8,955 nt of DNA, taken from contig DCHU01000074.1 in NCBI GenBank assembly GCA_002314915.1, positions 761-9,715 on the forward strand, in the 5' to 3' direction. This document shows, piece by piece, positions 1 through 7,655 of the stretch. Under the pieces are notes generated by a model. The model was not told the DNA's origin. It was given only the letters and a program-made list of their open reading frames with translations, and did not search any database. Within the stretch, counting starts at the first letter, position 1. Every line of letters starts with the position of its first letter. The translations under genes were made by a program, and so were the position numbers. This DNA is from Caryophanales bacterium UBA1744. Lineage in GTDB: Bacteria > Bacillota_I > Bacilli_A > RFN20 > CAG-826.

Positions 1-327
1 CAAGAACGTGGTTTTAACCATGTTGTTGAAATGTTCTCGTGCCTAGGCTTGAAGATGGTGTCTGCAATAGAGAAAACAAGCGATGTCAAACAAGCTGATT
101 TATCTAGAAATGAACGTGCTGAAGTTGGCAGATATCTCAAATGGGTTGATGGAGTAGATATCAAAGGGAAGAAGGTTCTTTTCGTTGACGATGTTCTTAC
201 AACTGGCGCGACTGCCGTAGCTTGCACAAACCTTATAAAGGCCAATGGTGCCAAAAAGATTAAATTTTTGGTGATGTCTCACACAAAAAATCCCTGCGAA
301 TTGAGCCAAAAGGCTCCGATAATTTAG
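1..327 (+). CDS. comF: ComF-family phosphoribosyltransferase, 3' fragment
   Basis: This is the C-terminal 108 residues of a ComF/GntX-type protein; the 5' end lies outside the window, and the reading frame is open from base 1 to the TAG at 325-327. Two family hallmarks are visible. An ERGFNH segment at fragment residues 2-7 corresponds to the RGFNQ motif of the family. A PRPP-binding loop VLFVDDVLTTGAT lies at residues 59-71, with the paired Asp and the TTGAT phosphate loop of type I phosphoribosyltransferases. ComF proteins (ComFC in Bacillus) are needed for uptake of transforming DNA, though many homologues occur in bacteria not known to be competent, so the cellular role here is open. The upstream zinc-finger half typical of the family cannot be seen. 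The gene ends 8 nt before the -35 element of the secA promoter. The family call is firm; the competence role is inference. Confidence 0.85.
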   Translation, partial: QERGFNHVVEMFSCLGLKMVSAIEKTSDVKQADLSRNERAEVGRYLKWVDGVDIKGKKVLFVDDVLTTGATAVACTNLIKANGAKKIKFLVMSHTKNPCELSQKAPII

Positions 328-334
328 TACCTCG

Positions 335-363
335 TTGCTTACCATTATTGTTAATGGTATTAT
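335..363 (+). promoter_or_regulatory. Candidate secA promoter with extended -10
   Basis: A -35-like TTGCTT (335-340) is followed by a 17-nt spacer and a -10-like TATTAT (358-363, 5 of 6 consensus bases). TG at 355-356 gives the extended -10 form TGGTATTAT. The predicted start of transcription is near base 370, giving a leader of about 22 nt before the GTG start. The -35 is weak (3 of 6). It lies directly after the comF stop codon, so secA and the genes behind it could be transcribed independently of comF. This is a motif match only. Confidence 0.5.
340..359 (+). repeat. 8-bp inverted repeat in the secA promoter
   Basis: The arms TACCATTA (340-347) and TAATGGTA (352-359) are perfectly complementary around a 4-nt loop TTGT. 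The repeat occupies the promoter spacer and the first two bases of the -10 hexamer. It could be an operator, or a weak terminator for comF, since it is followed by the imperfect T-rich tract TTATCTTTTA. The short, interrupted T tract and low GC content make an efficient terminator less likely. A chance palindrome in AT-rich DNA cannot be excluded. Confidence 0.45.
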
Positions 364-377
364 CTTTTACGACTTTC

Positions 378-383
378 AGGAGG
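378..383 (+). promoter_or_regulatory. secA ribosome binding site
   Basis: A perfect AGGAGG lies 8 nt before the GTG at 392. It decides the start codon: the upstream in-frame TTG at 335 lies in the promoter and has no such site, and translation from GTG gives the family-typical N-terminus MANFIEKIF. Confidence 0.85.
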
Positions 384-391
384 AATACATC

Positions 392-2965
392 GTGGCTAAT
401 TTTATTGAAAAGATTTTCCGTCTCGAGGAAAGAGAGCTCAACAAGTACGCTAGAGAAGCGGACAGAGTTATTGCCTATGACGAAGCTATGACAGCTTTAA
501 GCGATGAAGAATTAAAGCACAAGACCGTAGAGTTTAGAGAAAGACTCGCAAACGGCGAAACAACAGATGACATCAAATACGAAGCATTTGCTGTCGCTAG
601 AGAAGCAGGTTGGAGAGTTCTCCACCAGAAACCATTCAAAGTTCAGATCATTGGATCATTGGTTCTTCACGGAGGCAACGTCGCCGAGATGAGAACCGGT
701 GAAGGTAAAACCTTGACCGCTACAATGGCTGTTTATCTCAACGCATTAACAGGCAAAGGCGTCCACGTCATTACCGTTAACGAATACTTAGCTTCTCGTG
801 ACGCTGAGTGGATGGGCCAGATCTATCGTTGGTTAGGACTCACAGTCGGCGTTAACCTCGCTTCAAAGAGCACATCCGAGAAGAGAGATGCATATAAGTG
901 CGACATCACCTACACAACAAACTCCGAATTAGGATTCGACTATCTTCGTGACAACATGGCACCAAACCTCGAAGGCCGTGTTTTGAGAGGATTACATTTC
1001 GCAGTCGTTGACGAAGCTGACTCAGTCTTAGTCGACGAATCAAGAACCCCATTAATCATTTCTGGTGGTGCTAGATCAGCAGCATCCCAGTATCAGGTTG
1101 CAGACCGTTTCTGCAAAATGCTTAAGAAGGACGTCGACTTCACAATCGATGTCAAAGACAAGGCATGTTCTTTAACTGAATCAGGAAACGATAAGGCTGA
1201 GAGATTGTTCGGTGTCACAAACCTTTACAATCCAGAGAACAACGACCTCGTTCACCGTATCCACCAGGCATTAAAGGCAAACTACATCATGGCTCGCGAC
1301 GTCGAGTACATGGTTGATAAGGACCACACAATCCAGCTCATCGACCAGTTCACAGGACGTGTTATGCCAGGACGTGAATACAACGATGGTCTCCAGCAGG
1401 CAATCCAGGCTAAGGAAGGCGTTGAAATCAAACAGGAAACAGTTGTCATGGCAACTATCACCTACCAGAACTTCTTCCGTCTTTACACAAAGCTCGCTGG
1501 TATGACCGGTACAGCAAAAACCGAAGAAGAAGAGTTCATCACAATCTTCAACATGAAGGTTATCGTCATCCCAACCAACAAGCCAATTCAGCGTGTTGAT
1601 GACACAGACCTCATTTTCGCTACACACGATGCAAAGTTAAAAGCACTTGTTAAAGCGGTTAAAGAAAGACACGAAAAGGGCCAGCCAGTCCTTATCGGTA
1701 CCGTCTCCGTTGAATCTAACGAAGAAATCTCCGCTCTCTTAACAGCAGCAGGAGTTCCACACGAAGTCTTAAACGCAAAGAACCAGGCTCGCGAAGCTGA
1801 AATCATCTCACACGCAGGTGAAGTCGGATCAGTCACACTCGCTACCAACATGGCAGGCCGTGGTACCGATATTAAGCTCACTCCAGAAGTCGAAAAACTC
1901 GGCGGTTTATGCGTCTTCGGTACAGAAAGACACGAATCACGTCGTATCGACAACCAGTTACGTGGACGTTCAGGACGTCAGGGTAACGTCGGTTATTCAA
2001 GATTCTTCGTCTCATTCGATGACGATCTCATGAGAAGATTCGCACCAGAGAACATCCGTAAACTCTTCACAGAGCAGTTACAGGAAGAATCATACGAGAA
2101 CAAGATGCTCATGAACGCTGTCACCAACGCTCAGAAGCAGATTGAAGGTAGAAACTTCGATACACGTAAGAACTTAAAGGACTACGATGACGTCTTAGCT
2201 AAGCAGCGTGACATCATCTACAAGAAGAGAGACTCAATCCTCTACGCAGAGGATATCGTTGACCTCGTTCACGACTTCTTCAAGACATGTGGTATGTATA
2301 TCGCTGAGAGATCAATCGATACAACAACCGCAGAAGAACTCATCTCAGGTGAGGCATTAAAGAAGAATGTCGAACCAGCATTCATGGCTCCAGGCACAAT
2401 CAACGCTCAGGCATTCGACGGCGCTTCAGTTGAAGAGGCTGGCGAAGACTTAGGCGAAGCTCTCTACGAGTTATACATCGAAAAGAGAAAAGGCTGGTCA
2501 TCAACAGAAGCTGACCAGGTTGAGAGATATGTCGCATTAAGAGTCATCGACCAGAACTGGCAGACTCACATCGACACAATGTCACACTTGCGTGATGGTA
2601 TCTCATTACGTTCATACGCACAGACAAACCCTCTTCAGGACTACGTCAACGAAGGTTATGACCAGTTCAAGCAAATGAACGACAAAGTCGCTCATGACAC
2701 ATGTTTGAACCTCTTAAATGTCAGAATTCAGAGAAAGGCACCTCCAGCACCTGCTCCAACACCAGCACCTGCTCCAGTTCACGAGCACGCAGACGCTGCA
2801 ATCGAAGGACCGGGCGCGGTTCAGGATTTAATCGCTAAGCACGCTGATGAAATTAAGGCTGCTCAGGCTGAAGAACAGCACGAGTGCCACCACTGTGCAG
2901 AAGGCGAGTGCACCTGCGAGAAAGAAGCTCCAGCAACCGAAGAGGATTTCGGAGAAGCAAAATAA
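392..2965 (+). CDS. secA: Preprotein translocase ATPase SecA
   Basis: This is an 857-residue SecA, close to the usual 800-900. It is the cytosolic/membrane-peripheral motor that pushes unfolded preproteins through SecYEG by ATP hydrolysis. The order of motifs is complete: Walker A RTGEGKT (about 101-107), Walker B DEAD (207-210) followed by the SecA-typical VDESRTPLI, MAGRGTD (487-493), the arginine-finger motif QLRGRSGRQG (522-531), and the helical scaffold segment with HLRDGISLRSYAQTNPLQ. The GTG start is fixed by AGGAGG at 378-383. The C-terminus departs from the usual form. An Ala/Pro-rich linker, around APPAPAPTPAPAP, leads to a cluster of Cys832, Cys835, Cys840 and Cys842 with nearby histidines. 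This stands where the common zinc tail CxCxSGKxxKxCC/H would be, and the SGK and CC/CH parts are absent. prfB follows after 12 nt, the same secA-prfB order as in Bacillus. The function call is essentially certain. Confidence 0.98.
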   Translation: MANFIEKIFRLEERELNKYAREADRVIAYDEAMTALSDEELKHKTVEFRERLANGETTDDIKYEAFAVAREAGWRVLHQKPFKVQIIGSLVLHGGNVAEMRTGEGKTLTATMAVYLNALTGKGVHVITVNEYLASRDAEWMGQIYRWLGLTVGVNLASKSTSEKRDAYKCDITYTTNSELGFDYLRDNMAPNLEGRVLRGLHFAVVDEADSVLVDESRTPLIISGGARSAASQYQVADRFCKMLKKDVDFTIDVKDKACSLTESGNDKAERLFGVTNLYNPENNDLVHRIHQALKANYIMARDVEYMVDKDHTIQLIDQFTGRVMPGREYNDGLQQAIQAKEGVEIKQETVVMATITYQNFFRLYTKLAGMTGTAKTEEEEFITIFNMKVIVIPTNKPIQRVDDTDLIFATHDAKLKALVKAVKERHEKGQPVLIGTVSVESNEEISALLTAAGVPHEVLNAKNQAREAEIISHAGEVGSVTLATNMAGRGTDIKLTPEVEKLGGLCVFGTERHESRRIDNQLRGRSGRQGNVGYSRFFVSFDDDLMRRFAPENIRKLFTEQLQEESYENKMLMNAVTNAQKQIEGRNFDTRKNLKDYDDVLAKQRDIIYKKRDSILYAEDIVDLVHDFFKTCGMYIAERSIDTTTAEELISGEALKKNVEPAFMAPGTINAQAFDGASVEEAGEDLGEALYELYIEKRKGWSSTEADQVERYVALRVIDQNWQTHIDTMSHLRDGISLRSYAQTNPLQDYVNEGYDQFKQMNDKVAHDTCLNLLNVRIQRKAPPAPAPTPAPAPVHEHADAAIEGPGAVQDLIAKHADEIKAAQAEEQHECHHCAEGECTCEKEAPATEEDFGEAK

Positions 2966-2977
2966 GAAGGGAATAGA

Positions 2978-4094
2978 ATGAAAGAGCTATGGGAATTGAA
3001 GCAAGACTCTCAAAGTATTGGGAAGCTTGTTACCCAGCTCGGTGATTCTCTTTGACCTCGAAAAGCTAAACAAGATAGTCTCCGAGTTGGAAGAAAAACA
3101 AAACGAAGAAGGATTCTGGAATGACCAGAAGTCCGCTATCGCTGTAGTTAACAAACTAAACGAAACAAAAGGTAAGGTTACCTCGTATACGAAAATCGTC
3201 CAGGATTATAAAGATCTCATGGACCTTTTCGAGATGCTCGACCCATCAGATACGGAAATGATGGAATTAATCGAGTCAACGGAGGCCGATTTAAACAAGA
3301 ATATCGCTGATTTGCGCAATATTTTGCTGTTTACAGGCGAATACGACGCTTTAAACGTCACACTTGAAGTTCATCCTGGCGCTGGTGGAACAGAGGCCAT
3401 GGACTGGGCTGAAATGCTTTTGCGCATGTATCAGAGATGGGCAGAGCGTCACAACTTCAAATGGCAGGTTTTGATATATGAAGCCGGCGAAGAAGCTGGA
3501 TGCAAATCTGCAACGGTCAAGATATCTGGGCACAATGCATACGGCATGCTTAAGGGCGAGAAAGGCGTTCATCGTTTGGTGCGCATCTCACCATTCGACG
3601 CGAATGCTAGAAGACACACATCTTTCGCATCAGTCAACGTCGTTCCTGAGTTTGGTGCGGTATCAGATGTCGTCATCGACCAGAAGGACTTAAGAGTTGA
3701 CACATTCCGAAGCGGTGGTGCTGGAGGCCAGAACGTCAACAAGGTTTCTTCAGCCGTCCGTATCACGCATATACCTACAGGTATTGTTGTTTCCTGTGAA
3801 GTCGAACGTTCACAGTTATTCAATAAGCAGACCTGTATGGAAATGCTCGCCGATAAACTCATGCAGAGAAAAATCGAGGAGCGTGAAGCCAAGATGAAAT
3901 CCATCGTTGGCGAACAAAAGAACATCGAGTGGGGCTCACAGATTAGATCATATGTCTTCTGCCCATATACGATGGTTAAAGATAACAGATCAGGTTATGA
4001 GACATCAGACGTCTTCGGCGTCATGGATGGAGACCTCGATAGATTGCTGTTCTCCTATTTAGAGACGGAGGCAAAAACACATGGCCACGAATGA
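2978..4094 (+). CDS. prfB: Peptide chain release factor 2 (RF2), made by programmed +1 frameshift
   Basis: RF2 recognises UGA and UAA stop codons and triggers peptidyl-tRNA hydrolysis on the ribosome. The gene starts at ATG 2978 after an AAGGG ribosome binding site (2967-2971) and runs 25 codons to an in-frame TGA at 3053-3055. Skipping T3053 joins it to the second frame (coding segments 2978-3052 and 3054-4094), giving 371 residues, close to the 365 of the E. coli protein. The UGA falls at codon 26, as in E. coli. The stop-codon-reading tripeptide SPF (residues 204-206) marks this as RF2, not RF1 (which has PxT). The catalytic GGQ is at 249-251 within SGGAGGQNVNK. The frameshift is the known autoregulatory device: low RF2 lets the ribosome pause at UGA and shift. 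The last 14 nt overlap the next gene. An ATG at 3018 opens the second frame but would give a protein without the true N-terminus. Confidence 0.97.
3041..3056 (+). promoter_or_regulatory. prfB +1 programmed frameshift site
   Basis: The slippery CTT (3050-3052), the stop TGA (3053-3055) and the following C (3056) give the canonical CTT TGA C. The P-site tRNA-Leu re-pairs from CUU to UUU and reading continues at GAC (3054). The upstream stimulator is atypical. Where most prfB genes have an AGGGGG-like element three bases before CTT, this one has GGTGAT (3041-3046). That sequence can pair with the AUCACC of a typical 16S 3' end, but in a register about 4 nt away from the usual CCUCC pairing. The shift site itself is certain by homology; the action of GGTGAT is inference. 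Confidence 0.93.
4067..4071 (+). promoter_or_regulatory. Ribosome binding site of the yitT-family gene
   Basis: GGAGG lies inside the 3' end of prfB, 9 nt before ATG 4081. It supports that start over the in-frame ATG at 4099, which has no comparable site, and it implies a 14-nt overlap with prfB. Confidence 0.7.
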
Positions 4095-5043
4095 GACAAT
4101 GAGTAAAAAGAAAAAAGTTCATTTGTTCACAATGGACTTGGTTTTAGTTGCGGTCGGATGCCTTTTAGTTGCCTTAGGCGCAGGTTTATTCATTGAGCCT
4201 GCAGGACTTGTTGTCGGAGGCGTTACATCAATCGCTCTTTTGATAAACAAAGCAATTCAGCCACTTATTGGTTTCGATTGCATAGATATTCTTGTCTGGG
4301 TTATTCAGCTTATATGCTGGTTGGTCGGTTTGATCGTTCTTGGAAAGAAGTTCGCGTTGAACACTTTGATGGCGGCTATCTTATATCCTTTATTTAATAC
4401 ACTCATCTATAGATTGGTCACCCCAAACATCGGATTAGATGTCTTGACCTCTAACACAGGTGATCCTGCATCAATGATGCTTGTCGCTATCTTCGGAGGA
4501 CTTCTTGTTGGTTCGGGCGTCGCTATTTCCTACTATGGAAACGGATCAACTGGCGGAGTTGATGTCTTTGTCTCCATCATCGGCAAATACACTGCAATCA
4601 AAGAGAGTGTCGCAAGCTTCATTATCGATGGCTCGCTTGTCTTGGTTGGTATGCTTGTCTTCGGAAACATCATCAATGGATTGATTGGCATCATGTGCGC
4701 TATGGTATGCGCCATTGCCATCAAATTCATTTATGTTGAAGGTCATTCGCACGTCATCTTTGAAATCATTTCTGAGAACTTTGACCCAATTAAAGAGTAT
4801 GTTGAACACACGATGGACCACGCGACCACAATCATCGACGTCACAGGTGGCTATACAGGCACTCCTAGGAAGATGCTTAGATGTGTCGTCTATTATAGAG
4901 AAACAGAGGAATTGAAGCGTGCAATCGCCCAATTTGATCCTCATGCGTTTGTTGTTATAACAACAGCTAACGCAATTAAGGGAGAGGGATTCGATCCTTT
5001 GACCTATTCAACAAGAGATAAACGTAACAAGAAACATGGATAA
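4081..5043 (+). CDS. YitT/DUF161-DUF2179 family membrane protein
   Basis: This is a 320-residue polytopic membrane protein of the YitT family. A short basic N-terminus (KKKK at 9-12) precedes hydrophobic segments at roughly 19-38, 42-60, 68-88, 92-110, 131-150, 172-195 and 197-216. The family-typical glycine-rich motif GNGSTGGVD lies at 153-161. A soluble C-terminal part (about 222-310, containing IDVTGGYTGTPRKM and ending with VITTANAIKGEGF) matches the DUF2179 domain. The transport substrate, if any, is not established for the family; paralogues are common in Firmicutes. The gene overlaps prfB by 14 nt and uvrB by 8 nt, so it is probably translated in coupling with both. No functional link to RF2 or UvrB is evident. 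The family assignment is secure; function is unknown. Confidence 0.9.
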   Translation: MATNETMSKKKKVHLFTMDLVLVAVGCLLVALGAGLFIEPAGLVVGGVTSIALLINKAIQPLIGFDCIDILVWVIQLICWLVGLIVLGKKFALNTLMAAILYPLFNTLIYRLVTPNIGLDVLTSNTGDPASMMLVAIFGGLLVGSGVAISYYGNGSTGGVDVFVSIIGKYTAIKESVASFIIDGSLVLVGMLVFGNIINGLIGIMCAMVCAIAIKFIYVEGHSHVIFEIISENFDPIKEYVEHTMDHATTIIDVTGGYTGTPRKMLRCVVYYRETEELKRAIAQFDPHAFVVITTANAIKGEGFDPLTYSTRDKRNKKHG

Positions 5044-7012
5044 TTCACACCCATTCAAAATCGTATCTAAATACAAGCCAACCGGAGACCAGCCTGAAGC
5101 TATCAAAAAGGTAGTGGAAGGCGTAGAGCAAGGCAAAAAGCTCCAGGTTATTTTAGGTGCGACCGGAACGGGTAAAACATTCACTGCCGCGAACATTATC
5201 GAACAGTTAAATAGACCTACTCTCGTTTTGGTTCACAACAAGACTTTAGCGTCGCAGTTATATGGTGAATTCAAAGAACTATTCCCCGAGAACAGAGTTG
5301 AGTATTTCGTCTCGAACTTCGATTTCTATCAGCCAGAGGCATACGTTCCAAAAACCGATACTTACATCGAGAAGAACGCAGTCATGAACGATGAGATTGA
5401 AATGATGAGAACGAGCGCGGTCAACTCAATCATCGAGAGAAGAGACACAATCGTCGTCGCCTCTGTTGCGGCAATCTATGGCTTAACTGATCCAGAGGAA
5501 TATAGAGGTCTTGTATTTGAGCTTAGAGTTGGTGAGACAATTGATAGAAAAGCCCTTTTTGCAAAGTTAATTGAGTCACAATACACGAGGAATAACTTCG
5601 ATTTGAACCCAGGAAACTTTAGAGTTCACGGAGATATCATCGATGTTGCTCCTATTATCACAAACGATTATTTCATCAGAGTGGACTGCTTTGGAGATGA
5701 GGTTGAGAGAATCCTCATCGTCGATAAGCTGACCGGTGAAGTAAGGCAATCATATAAGTCATATCCAATCTATCCAGCCTACGACCATGCCTCATCTAGA
5801 AAACGTATCGAGGATGCATGCGTGACCATTGGAGAAGAGCTTGAAGAAAGGCTAAAATACTTCAAGGAGAACGGCAAGCTTTTAGAGGCTGAAAGACTTG
5901 AATTAAGAACTAGACAAGACATGGACTCAATGAAGGAATTCGGAAGATGCCCAGGCATTGAGAACTACTCTCGTCATATCGATAAGCGTAAGCCAGGTCA
6001 AAGACCTTGGACTCTTTTAGATTACTTCCCAGATGACTATCTTCTTTTAATCGATGAGTCTCATGCGACATTCCCTCAATTACATGGAATGTATAACGGT
6101 GACAGATCGAGAAAACTCACACTTGTCGAATATGGATTTAGACTTCCATCCGCTTTAGATAATAGACCGATGAAGTTTGAGGAGTTTGAGGAGAAGATGC
6201 CATCAAGCATCATCTGCACATCCGCAACACCTGGAGATTATGAGCTTGATTTATGCAACCATGATGTCGCTGAGCAAATCATCAGACCTACAGGATTGCT
6301 TGATCCAGTGGTGGAAGTGAGAAAGCCATTAGGTCAAATCGATGACATCATGCACGAGATTAAAGAGCGTGTTGCAAAGCACGAAAGAGTCATGCTTGTC
6401 ACCTTAACAATCAAAATGGCGGAGGATTTAACGAGTTATCTTAAGTCTGAAGGCATAAAAGTCACATATTTACACAGCGAAACAAAGACGCTTGAGAGAA
6501 CCGAGATTGTCTATCAGTTGAGAAAAGGTAAGTATGACGTTCTCGTCGGCATCAACCTTTTAAGAGAAGGTTTGGATATTCCTGAAGTGTCTCTCATCTG
6601 TATCTTAGACGCGGATAAAGAAGGATTCTTGAGAAACACTAGATCTCTCATACAGGTCATCGGTCGTGCTGCTAGAAACGCTAACGGCAAGGTCATCATG
6701 TATGCGGATAGGATAACCGACTCCATGAGAGAGGCAATCACCGAGACAAATAGACGTAGAAGCATTCAAGAGGCTTATAATGATGAGTACGGAATCGTTC
6801 CAACAACCATCATTAAAGAGATACGTGCGCCTCTATCCAACATCGGAAGCGATGACGACGCACCAATCTTCAAGGGCAAGGCCTCAAAGACCGAGATTGA
6901 GCGTAAGATTAAGGAACTCGACAAAGAGATGCGCGCTGCCGCTAAAGTCTTTGACTTTGAAAGAGCAGCCGAACTTCGTGATATAATATTTGAGTTGAAA
7001 GCGAGCTTATAG
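5036..7012 (+). CDS. uvrB: Excinuclease ABC subunit B (UvrB)
   Basis: This 658-residue protein is UvrB, the DNA-damage-verifying helicase of nucleotide excision repair. It is loaded by UvrA and then recruits the UvrC nuclease. Visible motifs are Walker A GATGTGKT (41-48), the damage-probing hairpin region FVSNFDFYQPEAYVP (about 91-105), helicase motif II DESH (340-343), the block EYGFRLPSALDNRP, motif VI QVIGRAARN, and a C-terminal UVR domain for UvrC contact (about 615-655, with FDFERAAELRD). The length is normal. In the hairpin, the residues corresponding to E. coli Tyr92, Tyr93, Tyr95 and Tyr96 are Asn94, Phe95, Phe97 and Tyr98, so only one tyrosine is kept. The start ATG 5036 overlaps the previous gene by 8 nt and has no clear Shine-Dalgarno, so coupling is likely. 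uvrA does not follow; a HAD gene begins 2 nt after the stop. Confidence 0.97.
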   Translation: MDNSHPFKIVSKYKPTGDQPEAIKKVVEGVEQGKKLQVILGATGTGKTFTAANIIEQLNRPTLVLVHNKTLASQLYGEFKELFPENRVEYFVSNFDFYQPEAYVPKTDTYIEKNAVMNDEIEMMRTSAVNSIIERRDTIVVASVAAIYGLTDPEEYRGLVFELRVGETIDRKALFAKLIESQYTRNNFDLNPGNFRVHGDIIDVAPIITNDYFIRVDCFGDEVERILIVDKLTGEVRQSYKSYPIYPAYDHASSRKRIEDACVTIGEELEERLKYFKENGKLLEAERLELRTRQDMDSMKEFGRCPGIENYSRHIDKRKPGQRPWTLLDYFPDDYLLLIDESHATFPQLHGMYNGDRSRKLTLVEYGFRLPSALDNRPMKFEEFEEKMPSSIICTSATPGDYELDLCNHDVAEQIIRPTGLLDPVVEVRKPLGQIDDIMHEIKERVAKHERVMLVTLTIKMAEDLTSYLKSEGIKVTYLHSETKTLERTEIVYQLRKGKYDVLVGINLLREGLDIPEVSLICILDADKEGFLRNTRSLIQVIGRAARNANGKVIMYADRITDSMREAITETNRRRSIQEAYNDEYGIVPTTIIKEIRAPLSNIGSDDDAPIFKGKASKTEIERKIKELDKEMRAAAKVFDFERAAELRDIIFELKASL

Positions 7013-7014
7013 TT

Positions 7015-7641
7015 ATGAAACAGTACAAGTTATATATCTTCGACTTTGATGGAACATTGGTGGACTCATATCCAACCATGTGTGACATTTTCGGTTCTGC
7101 GTTCAAGACAATTGGCCAGTCGTGCACACCTGATGAGGTCACTCAGTATATGAGAGGCTCTTTAATTGCCTGCATTGGCAGCAGAGGTCTTAACTCTTCT
7201 CAGACAAACTTGTTCATCGGCGCCATCATGGCGGGATTAGCCAACAAGGAATTCAACAAAAAGACGAAGGTGTATTATGACACCATCGATGTTTTGAGTA
7301 GATTAGTTGGAAGAGGCGCTAAAAACGCGATCGTCAGCAATAACAGCGTCCCTCATATCGTTGAGATTCTAAACAACAATAATATGACGGATTTATTCGA
7401 TGGAATTGTCGGAAGCGATACATGCAAAAACCCAAAACCAGCAGCAGATCCTGTCTTAATGGTCATGGATATGTTCAAGGGAATCGATGCAAAAGACGTG
7501 TGTTATGTCGGCGATTCAGTAAATGATTACGAGTGCGCACTCAACGCTGGAGTGGATGGATATCTCCTTGATAGAAATGGCGAGTATGCTCTTATCAATG
7601 CACCAAAAATCGCCACATTGTGGGACCTACTTACACTCTAG
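7015..7641 (+). CDS. HAD-superfamily hydrolase (phosphoglycolate phosphatase-like)
   Basis: This 208-residue protein is a haloacid dehalogenase-type phosphatase with all four motifs. FDFDGTLVDS (9-18) carries nucleophile Asp10 and acid/base Asp12. Ser108 sits in IVSNN. The motif III lysine lies in the KPAADP segment (Lys141). The metal-binding GDSVND has Asp167 and Asp171. An alpha-helical cap occupies about residues 18-90, as in the Gph/PpaX/PGMB-like group. Such enzymes dephosphorylate small metabolites (phosphoglycolate, pyrophosphate, sugar phosphates), and the substrate cannot be read from the sequence. The gene starts 2 nt after the uvrB stop without a strong ribosome binding site, so it is probably coupled to uvrB. 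No convincing terminator follows it. The superfamily call is firm; the subgroup is tentative. Confidence 0.9.
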   Translation: MKQYKLYIFDFDGTLVDSYPTMCDIFGSAFKTIGQSCTPDEVTQYMRGSLIACIGSRGLNSSQTNLFIGAIMAGLANKEFNKKTKVYYDTIDVLSRLVGRGAKNAIVSNNSVPHIVEILNNNNMTDLFDGIVGSDTCKNPKPAADPVLMVMDMFKGIDAKDVCYVGDSVNDYECALNAGVDGYLLDRNGEYALINAPKIATLWDLLTL

Positions 7642-7655
7642 ATATCAATCTTTGA

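Noticed and set aside
335..391. TTG start at 335 giving an 876-residue SecA.
   Set aside because: It adds 19 non-homologous residues, lies within the promoter and lacks a ribosome binding site. GTG 392 has AGGAGG at the right distance and gives the normal SecA N-terminus.
1271..1953. Antisense open frames of about 120 codons opposite secA.
   Set aside because: They show no family resemblance, have cysteine- or serine-rich compositions typical of shadow frames, and lie opposite a strongly conserved gene.
3053..3055. In-frame TGA in prfB as a sequencing error or pseudogene.
   Set aside because: The position and context match the universal RF2 autoregulatory frameshift, and the rest of the protein is intact.
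3351..3925. Open frames antisense to prfB and the sense-strand frame at 3478-3693.
   Set aside because: They are out-of-frame shadows of conserved RF2 coding sequence without ribosome binding sites or recognisable domains.
3018..4094. A separate prfB start at ATG 3018 in the second frame.
   Set aside because: It would drop the N-terminal residues encoded from 2978 and ignore the canonical CTT TGA C recoding site; no ribosome binding site precedes it.
4546..4944. Antisense 132-codon frame opposite the yitT-family gene.
   Set aside because: It overlaps the conserved GNGSTGGVD and DUF2179 coding region and shows no independent signal.
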